A stretch of 64,000 nucleotides of DNA from Colocasia esculenta (Eukaryota; Streptophyta; Magnoliopsida; Alismatales; Araceae). Shown one piece after another: positions 56,348 through 64,000 of this stretch. Below the pieces are notes generated by a model that made no database searches, had not been told where the DNA came from, and saw nothing but the letters and a program-made list of their open reading frames with translations. The stretch's first letter is position 1; each line of letters opens with the position of its first letter. The stretch is taken from NCBI GenBank assembly GCA_014218235.1, contig CM024766.1:69243207-69307206 (forward strand). Reading direction: 5' to 3'. Made by a program: the position numbers and the translations under genes.

Positions 56348-57639
56348 TGTAGTACCCCGGAAAACCCATTAATTAAAAATTAAGGATAAATTGAAATTTT
56401 ATCAATTAATAAATTCAATTAGTTAAAACGGTACGCATCATTATTGCATGCGTATAAACCCCTATAAAAATTTCGTAAAATTAGTAGTTATACTATAAAT
56501 AATGTTCTCTAAAGACCCATCATGAAATTTGGGCGTAGAAAAATTATTGGACTTAGTTTAAGAATTTATGCGACTTATTAGCATAATTAAGGAATAAGTC
56601 GAAGAATCCATTATTTTATGATCCAAGGTGGATTATAAATTAAAATAAATATATGAGTAGACTTTAAATAATATGGGATGATAGCCCATTATGGTATTTG
56701 GACCATTGGACAATCTTGACCCATGAATAAATTCTCTAATAAAAGGATAATTAAAAATCTAATAAGTAAAGTAAGTACATGGATTGTACAATTAAGCTTA
56801 CACGAGTTATTAGGCCAAGAGTAAGTGCCCAAATGATGAATATTAGAAATATTGGTATAAATAATATTTATTCAATTTAAAAATATGAATTTACTTGAAT
56901 AAGTGTGATAAATAGATTTACATAAGGATAAAGGGTGAATAATTGGAATTAAATCAATACCCATTAAGTCAAATTAGTAATGGGTTTTACTAATGGTCCT
57001 AGCATAAAGTTTTGGGCTCAATTATGAAGAGTCCACCATGAGATGAGAATTAAATAAGTGAAATTCGTACCTAAAATATTAATAAATAGAAAAGGGTTAA
57101 GATAATGAGTATTTTAACTCTTAATCATCTTAAAAAGAGTTCTAACCCTAGTCTAACCCAATAGGACTCTATCCTAATCTAAAATTGGGATTTATATGAG
57201 AGACAATTGGGTTAAATATAAGAGACCCAAATTAAATAGGGAAATTCGTAACTATATTATCTCTTAATTAAAAAGGGGTCATTAAAGCACTAATATGACT
57301 CATATATATCTAAATAAGAGTCTCTAACCCATCCTAACTCCATTACCCACGAAATTGGACCTCTCCCCATCTTATTAGGTGGATAAATGCAAGAGAATAG
57401 GGAGATAAATGTGAAAATTCAGAGTTTGAAGGGAAGGGAAGAGTTTTAAGTTATTAGGACTCTTAAGCAACCTAATAGACCTCTAATTAGTGTCAACCAA
57501 GCCCCATTTTCGTTCTTGGAACTCTGGAGAACGAAGGAGGAGGCTGAGGACGAAGAGAGCAAGGAAAGGAGGAGGCTTGGAGCTTGGATTTTCTGATTTT
57601 CGCCATCCAAACTAGGGTTTTTCTTACTCCATGAAAAAG

Positions 57640-59839
57640 GTAGGCAATCTCTCAAGAAAACATCGTGAAATAATTACCCTAGGTAGCCTTCATGTACCTC
57701 TTCAAAAGCCCTATGGTTTCGTGGTATTTCGTTCATCCATTTGAGCGAATTTAATTCATGAAGTCCTGCTGTTACCATGACCTGAGATCTTGTGTTTTCT
57801 ATAATCCCCAACGTGTACTTGCTCTCATGTCTTGATAAAATTCTCAGATATACTACATCTCATTATCTTTCAAACACCCCTGGTCTTGCTTGATTTCGAT
57901 CTCCCATGAGGGAGAATTAAATCTTTGAATATCTATCAGATCTGTGCACTTGACCCTTCTTGTTTCCTTTTTAACCTCGTGCACACTTGGCATCATTCCA
58001 TAATAAAATTATCATAAATACTACTACATGTTAGCTTTCAAACTCCGCTGGTTTCAGAATTTTTCATCATGTATAAATCTCTAATTAATTCGTTGAACCC
58101 TGACTGCGCCTGTTTAGATCACCGAAAAGTAACCTGATCAATGCATGTCTAAACCTTGTCTATTTTCAAATTAATCGTACATGTTGATAGATATACATAT
58201 CTACTTTCGTTTAAAACTATTTCACGCTTTTTGGATCACCGTGCTATTTTATATGGAATTTAGAACGTCCCTGTATCACAGAGGACTCGACCTGAGAAAA
58301 AGGGAAAAAAAGGCAACCCACCTGTTATCGCGACGGCGCGATCCGCCGCGATATCAGCCGTGTCGCGCCCTGCAGGCATGTCGCGTCAATAATGTTGCGG
58401 CCTGTGACGCCGCGATTCACCCCGGTCCGAGCCAGGCCGGCCAGGACCCCGTGTCACACCCGACCGCCCTGTCGCGACTTGAATCGCGATGGGTAGGTCC
58501 GTCGCGTTTCAAAGATTTTGGCCAAAACTATTAAATTGTGTACATGCCCTGCTGTTTTGGCTATTTAACCCTTAATTTGCTACGATTAAACCATGTTATA
58601 ATTAATTTGACTTGTTAGATTAATAAAAAATGACATTTGCACGACTTGTCATATCCTCAAGATTTCTTTACACTTACACACACACAACATTATTACATGC
58701 CATTTGACCTTGATACATTATGCAATAATGTATTCGGTAAATTAGCTAAATAAATGACTAAATTACCCTATTTTATTTAAATACAATTGTTTCCGTTTTG
58801 ACTCATGCATTTTATCTACCGTTACTGTTTTCCCTCGGCCTTCGAGCACTCGAGGCACGACGGACCTGTTTTTACACACTTTCCCTTGACTTGGACCACC
58901 TCTCCACCGGGAATACTCTCGACTGGATTAGGGAATCCTTTTCAAGACCTCCGTAAGTCTTCTTGGCTTTGGCGCACGTCCTTAGCCGACGAGCTGGTTG
59001 TACCTTTAAATCTTGTTACACTTTTAGGGATTAGTACGATCCAATCGGCCTTAGTTAGATCTCTCTTATCTTGTGATCACGCCGGACCATCTGGCTCGTG
59101 TACGCGGCACAGCTAATGGGCGGATGTGACTTCTACCAGACTGCCGGTACCCGACCTGGTGCCGTGCAACCGTTACTATCGCGTGTTTCTCGTCTTTTTA
59201 CGGAAATGTCCCTATCTCATCTGTTCACATTCTCTCTACACTCTCGTCTAGTTCATCTACTACTCTCATCTATTCTTGGTACTCTCTTGGCCATTTTGTG
59301 ATTGTCTAAGATAACAAACATGACTATTCTAGGCAACATAATAAGGGCCATATCTGGTCCTTGGGAGGAGCACCTGAAGGGCTATAACTCGCGGGGGTCT
59401 GATGATCAGGTGATGGCATACACCAAACGCATGACTATCAAGATTTAATCTAAGACAATTCACAAACATTCCTGTACATGATACTAGACTTGTGGTTGAT
59501 AAAATGATCGACCAAACACATGTTACTTGCTTTACTTGCTATCGCGACTAGTGCACCGTTGTGCAACCATACACGCTATCTCGTTACACGCTATCTCGTT
59601 ACACACTATCTCGTTACACAGCCAGTTCTTTATCATCCTAGTTTTGCAATAATCTTTTGAAATGTATTACCGTTCACTTGTTATCTTGTACTATTACTCT
59701 CTTGACTATACTTGATCGTTCTCTCTAGTTCACATACTTTACAAGACATTAATCACTTAAAGCATGCTTGTTTACACGAGATATTAAGTCCTACTGAGCG
59801 TTATCGCTCACCCTTCGTTATTTGTCATTGTGTTTTCAG
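57640..59839 (+). other. Candidate LTR-internal intron (TRG-4)
   Basis: The cleanest example in the window: donor AAAAAG|GTAGG and acceptor TTGTGTTTTCAG|GTAAG, 2200 bp apart, with AATAAA downstream at 60041. The 3' LTR repeats the donor at 62440/62441. Splicing is inferred, not observed. Confidence 0.42.
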
Positions 59840-60040
59840 GTAAGTCGGATGATGACCTTACACACAACAACGGGATTGGACTGGAGTGATGAGCGTCCTG
59901 GAGTCATAGCGATGGATTGTCCCCAGTACCCTAGAGTTAGTTTAGTTAGTTGCTTAGTTATCATTTCCAAATGTAATGAAGTCATTGAGCCCTATGTTTT
60001 GGCTCTGAATTAGTGGTTGTAATAGTTTAGTTAAATTATC

Positions 60041-60046
60041 AATAAA
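60041..60046 (+). terminator. Polyadenylation signal candidate in TRG-4 LTR
   Basis: AATAAA near the LTR end, where LTR elements place their 3' processing signal. No equally good hexamer was found at the same place in TRG-1 or TRG-2. Confidence 0.45.
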
Positions 60047-60179
60047 ATGATGAGTTTATTACAATTATTGTTCATTAGTTGCTCTGATATTTGCGAATGT
60101 ATGCGCAATTTACATTACCATACTCGTTGTTCATGCCTCCCCGATTTATTCTGCTGCTAAATTGGTGGGGTATGACAGT

Positions 60180-60191
60180 TGGTATCAGAGA
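60180..60191 (+). other. Primer-binding site of TRG-4
   Basis: TGGTATCAGAGA, matching the initiator tRNA-Met site at 11 of 12 bases, 2 bp after the LTR end. Confidence 0.82.
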
Positions 60192-60394
60192 CTAGGATGT
60201 CCTTATTAGGATACTTTTGGTCTTAGGATGTTCTAGGTGAACTGCCCTGACATGTGTCTAAGTCAACTACCATACCTATGTGAGGATTGGGTAGAACCAT
60301 GGTTAATATCTGAATATATTTATCTATATATATGTATCTACTTAAGTATTACTTTAGCACCCTAATGCCAACCCTATTCTTGAAGGAACTCTTA

Positions 60395-60616
60395 ATGGAC
60401 GCCGAACGTATGCCCCTACAAGACGAAATGAGGTCAACTCGAAAGTTAATCCAGGCATGTCAGAAAGTCACCCAACTTCTGAAAGGAGCTTTGAGGACGA
60501 CTAAGAAGATTGGAAAAGTGGCTAAAAAGAACGAGAAGAAAAGACACAACCAAGACAAGAAGGCGAACACAGCAAAGAAACATAGCAAGATCATCTGCCT
60601 TCTTGTAGTAAGCTAG
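60395..60616 (+). pseudogene. gag: TRG-4 gag N-terminal remnant, Lys-rich
   Basis: Starts MDAERMPLQDEM and runs LIQACQKVTQLLKGALRTTKK, similar in place to the N-terminal helix of TRG-1 Gag (GLTQALQNVV). It then goes into a very Lys-rich stretch and stops at TAG 60614-60616. The conserved Gag core (PPRF...ARAWW...YEAQF) is entirely missing. The zinc-knuckle region continues in another frame from 60586. Confidence 0.6.
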
Positions 60617-61017
60617 GTCATGCGACTAAGGAATGCTGGCGGAAAGTAAGTGCATGTTTGCAATGTGGTAGTTTGGAGAATCGGATACAAGACTGCCCTC
60701 TTCTAAAGGAACCACACACTAACACCAAGGATCTCAGCTCTATGACAATAGAGAATCACCCAGACGATGATAAGAGAATGAAAGGGAAAGTGAAGCGGAA
60801 GGAATTTTGTAAATTTTGTAAAAAGCCAGGGCATCGAATTGAAAATTGTTGGAAGAAATTGGGCAGATGTTTGCATTGTGGAAGCCAACACCACCGAGTC
60901 ATCGATTGCTCGACAAAGAAGAACCAAACTCCATACCAAAGATGGTTACAAGTTCTTGTGGATACAAATCATGCCAATAAAGGTAGACAATGTACCATCA
61001 CTAAACCCCTAGTTTAA
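60586..61017 (+). CDS. gag: TRG-4 Gag nucleocapsid region with two knuckle pairs
   Basis: An open frame from 60586 to TAA 61015-61017; no clear ATG, so it was probably joined to the upstream gag remnant by frame before a shift. Four knuckle positions: K1 at 60604-60636 (first Cys missing, C...GHATKEC), K2 at 60655-60696 (CLQCGSLENRIQDC, Asn for His), K3 at 60808-60849 (CKFCKKPGHRIENC) and K4 at 60868-60909 (CLHCGSQHHRVIDC). K3-K4 and the tail to TITKPLV closely match TRG-2 26140-26379; K1-K2 look like a second, diverged pair. TRG-1 and TRG-2 have one pair only. Confidence 0.72.
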   Translation, partial: QDHLPSCSKLGHATKECWRKVSACLQCGSLENRIQDCPLLKEPHTNTKDLSSMTIENHPDDDKRMKGKVKRKEFCKFCKKPGHRIENCWKKLGRCLHCGSQHHRVIDCSTKKNQTPYQRWLQVLVDTNHANKGRQCTITKPLV

Positions 61018-61135
61018 TTTCATGTTATTTTCTGGATAGCAAAGCCCTAAGTGGGGGAGATGATGGAATGAAATATTTAGAATAAAAATGGGTAGTCGTA
61101 TAATATCATGTGAATTTGGGGACCAAATTCTATTT

Positions 61136-61148
61136 AAGTGGGGGAGGA
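61136..61148 (+). other. Polypurine tract of TRG-4
   Basis: AAGTGGGGGAGGA before TGTAGTACCCT, identical to the tract in TRG-2. Confidence 0.88.
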
Positions 61149-64000
61149 TGTAGTACCCTAGAAAATCCATTAATTAAAAATTATGGATAAATTGAAATTT
61201 TATCAATTAATAAATTCAATTAGTTAAAACGGTACGCATCATTATTGCATGCGTATAAACCCCTATAAAAATTTCGTAAAATTAGTAGTTATACTATAAA
61301 TAATGTTCTCTAATGACCCATCATGAAATTTGGGTGTAGAAAAATTATTTGGACTTAGTTTAAGAATTTATGCGACTTATTAGCATAATTAAGGAATAAG
61401 TCGAAGAATCTATTATTTTATGATCCAAGGTGGATTATAAATTAAAATAAATATATGAGTAGACTTTAAATAATATGGGATGATAGCCCATTATGATATT
61501 TGGACCATTGGACAATCTTGACCCATGAATAAATTCTCTAATAAAAGGATAATTAAAATCTAATAAGTAAAGTAAGTACATGGGTTGTACAATTAAGCTT
61601 ACACGAGTTATTGGGCCAAGAGTAAGTGCCCAAATGATGAATATTAGAAATATTGGTATAAATAATATTTATTCAATTTAAAAATATGAATTTACTTGAA
61701 TAAGTGTGATAAATAGATTTACATAAGGATAAAGGGTAAATAATTGGAATTAAATCAATACCCATTAAGTCAAATTAGTAATGGGTTTTACTAATGGTCC
61801 TAGCATAAAGTTTTGGGCCCAATTATGAAGAGTCCACCATGAGATGAGAATTAAATAAGTGAAATTCGTACCTAAAATATTAATAAATAGAAAAGGGTTA
61901 AGATAATGAGTATTTTAACTCTTAATCATCTTAAAAAGAGTTCTAACCCTAGTCTAACCCAATAGGACTCTATCCTAATCTAAAATTGGGATTTAGATGA
62001 GAGACAATTGGGTTAAATATAAGAGACCCAAATTAAATAGGGAAATTCGTAACTATATTATCTCTTAATTAAAAAGGGGTCATTAAAGCACTAATATGAC
62101 TCATATATATCTAAATAAGAGTCTCTAACCCATCCTAACTCTATTACCCACGAAATTGGACCTCTCCCCATCTTATTAGGTGGATAAATGCAAGAGAATA
62201 GGGAGATAAATGTGAAAATTCATAGTTTGAAGGGAAGGGAAGAGTTTTAAGTTATTAGGACTCTTAAGCAACCTAATAGACCTCTAATTAGTGTCAACCA
62301 AGCCCCATTTTCATTCTTGGAACTATGGAGAACGAAGGAGGAGGCTGAGAACGAAGAGAGCAAGGAAAGGAGGAGGCTTGGAGCTTGGATTTTCTGATTT
62401 TCGCCATCTAAACTAGGGTTTTTCTTACTCTATGAAAAAGGTAGGCAATCTCTCAAGAAACAATCGTAAAATAATTACCCTAGGTAGCCTTCATGTACCT
62501 CTTTAAAAGCCCTATGGTTTCGTGGTATTTCGTTCATCAATTTGGGCGAATTTAATTCATGAAGTCCTGCTGTTACCATGACCCGAGATCTTGTGTTTTC
62601 TATAATCCACAATGTGTACTTGCTCTCATGTCTTAATAAAATTCTCAGATATATTACATCTCATTATCTTTCAAACGCCCCTGGTCTTGCTTGATTTCGA
62701 TCTCCCATGAGGGAGAATTAAATCTTTGAATATCTATCAGATCTGTGCACTCGACCTTTCTTGTTTCCTTTTTAACCTCGTGCACACTTGACATCATTCC
62801 ATGATAAAATTATCATAAATGCTACTACATGTTAGCTTTCAAACTCCGCTAGTTTCAGAATTTTTCATCATGTATAAATCTCTAATTAATTCGTTGAACC
62901 CTGACTGCGCCTGTTTAGATCACCGAAAAGTAACCTGATCAATGCATGTCTAAACCTTGTCTATTTTCAAATTAATCGTACATGTTGATAGATATACATA
63001 TCTACTTTCGTTTAAAACTATTTTCACGCTTTTTGGATCACCGTGCTATTTTATATGGAATTTAGGACGTCCCTGTATCACAGAGGACTCGACCTGAGAA
63101 AAAGGGGAAAAAAGGCAACCCACCTGTTATCGCGACGTCGCGATCCGCCGCGATATCAGCCGTGTCGCGCCCTGCAGGAATGTCGCGTCAATAACGCGGC
63201 GGCCTGTGACGCCGCGATTCACCCCGGTCCGAGCCAGGCCGGCCAGGACCCCGTGTCGCGCCCGACCGCCCTGTCGCGACTTGAATCACGACGGGTAGGT
63301 CCGTCGCGTTTCAAAGATTTTGGCTAGAACTATTAAATTGTGTACATGCCCTGCTGTTTTGGCTATTTAACCCTTAATTTGCTATGATTAAACCATGTTA
63401 TGATTAATTTGACTTGTTAGATTAATAAAAAATGACATTTGCACGACTTGTCATATCCTCAAGATTTCTTTACACTTACACACACACAACATTATTACAT
63501 GCCATTTGACCTTGATAAATTATGCAATAATGTATTCGGTAAATTAGCTAAATAAATGACTAAATTACCCTATTTTATTTAAATACAATTGTTTCCGTTT
63601 TGACTCGCGCATTTTATCTACCGTTACCGTTTTCCCTCGGCCTTCGAGCACTCGAGGCACGACGGACTTGTTTTTACACACTTTCCCTTGACTTGGACCA
63701 CCTCTCCATTGGGAATACTCTCGACTAGACTAGGGAATCCTTGTCAAGACCTCCGTAAGTCTTCTTGGCTTTGGCGCACGTCCTTAGCCGACGAGCTGGT
63801 TGTACCTTTAAATCCTGTTACACTTTTAGGGATCAGTACGATCCAATCGGCCTTAGTTAGATCTCTCTTATCTTGTGATCATGCCGGACCATCTGGCTCG
63901 TGTACGCGGCACAGCTAATGGGCGGATGTGACTTCTACCAGACTGCCGGTACCCGACCTGGTGCCGTGCAACCGTTACTATCGCGTGTTTCTCGTCTTTT
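61149..64000 (+). mobile_element. TRG-4 3' LTR, cut by the window end
   Basis: Repeats 56348-59197 almost base for base, with about 1-2% differences by eye. The donor-like site is at 62440/62441 and the CGCG cluster at about 63125-63312. Several sites that are CGCG here are degraded in the 5' copy and the reverse. The frame 63043-63327 (like 58181-58534) covers the CGCG cluster and has no recognisable domain. Confidence 0.92.

Larger units (their letters stand above)
56348..60177 (+). mobile_element. TRG-4 5' LTR
   Basis: TGTAGTACCCC to GGGGTATGACA. Donor-like AAAAAG|GTAGG at 57639/57640, CGCG cluster about 58325-58515 (about nine CGCG in 190 bp), acceptor-like TTGTGTTTTCAG ending 59839 (candidate intron 2200 bp), then the AGTGATGAGCG block. 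A canonical AATAAA lies at 60041-60046, about 130 bp before the LTR end, which would place the intron inside the transcribed R region. Confidence 0.92.
56348..64000 (+). mobile_element. TRG-4: gag-remnant Ty3/gypsy-type element, right end outside the window
   Basis: 5' LTR 56348-60177 (3830 bp), PBS 60180-60191, internal region of only 971 bp, polypurine tract 61136-61148, 3' LTR from 61149 to beyond 64000. Left flank GCTTG (56343-56347) would be the duplication, but its partner is outside. It sits in the TRG-3 LTR. The two LTRs are nearly identical by eye, which makes this one of the youngest insertions here. Gag lacks its core domain, so it would depend fully on other elements. Confidence 0.92.

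Noticed and set aside
58181..58534. 117-codon frame repeated at 63043-63327
   Set aside because: It spans the CGCG cluster of the TRG-4 LTRs; absence of stops is due to high GC and duplication is due to LTR identity.

Overview
This window looks like repeat-rich nuclear DNA from a land plant with a large genome. It is almost entirely nested LTR retrotransposons of Ty1/copia (SIRE/Maximus-like and Tork/Angela-like) and Ty3/gypsy (chromovirus-like Gag) type, with initiator-tRNA-Met primer-binding sites and a Tourist-like MITE. I found no convincing host gene, rRNA, tRNA or CRISPR array. The species cannot be named from this sequence. The element names below are local labels.

Layout, left to right. 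(1) LARD-1 is a large non-coding LTR element. Its first LTR is 1-3061 (its start lies before the window), its internal part is 3062-5281, and its second LTR is 5282-6817 continued at 16621-18339. (2) TRG-1 (6818-16620) is a gag-only gypsy element inserted in that second LTR with a perfect GATGA target duplication. Its 5' LTR carries a MITE-like insertion (8408-9250) filled with about 550 bp of nearly pure C. (3) 18340-18805 is an antisense piece of a copia LTR. (4) SIRE-A (18806-46996, + strand) is a degenerate SIRE-like copia element split twice. TRG-2 (21533-30186, gag-only gypsy, ACAAC duplication) sits in its integrase. SIRE-B (32908-44425, minus strand, GAGGG duplication) sits behind its pol. 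A SIRE-type solo LTR (about 34127-35508) sits in turn inside an LTR of SIRE-B. (5) COP-C (46997-50400, + strand) is the 3' half of a different copia element, followed by its LTR. (6) 50401-50722 is unassigned. (7) GYP-H (50723-52868) is a gypsy-type LTR, probably antisense, cut by the LTR TRG-3 (52869-56347), which is cut by TRG-4 (56348 to beyond the window end).

The TRG elements share an unusual plan: LTRs of about 3.7-3.8 kb surround an internal region of only 1.0-1.6 kb that encodes Gag alone (zinc knuckles, no protease, integrase or reverse transcriptase). They would depend on enzymes supplied by another element. SIRE-A and SIRE-B retain recognisable gag, protease, integrase, RT and RNase H, but all are broken, so nothing here is autonomous.

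The most interesting signals are in the TRG LTRs. Every sufficiently complete copy has a donor-like AAG|GTAGG about 130-160 bp after a TATA-like site. About 2.2-2.4 kb later it has a pyrimidine-tract/AG acceptor followed by a conserved short block. This suggests an intron located inside the LTR. Within that candidate intron (and in the LARD-1 LTRs) lies a dense cluster of CGCG palindromes of the GTCGCGAC type in otherwise AT-rich DNA. TRG-4 also carries a duplicated pair of zinc knuckles and looks chimeric. Homopolymer-length differences between LTR pairs, and the poly-C block, mean that some frameshifts may be assembly errors.
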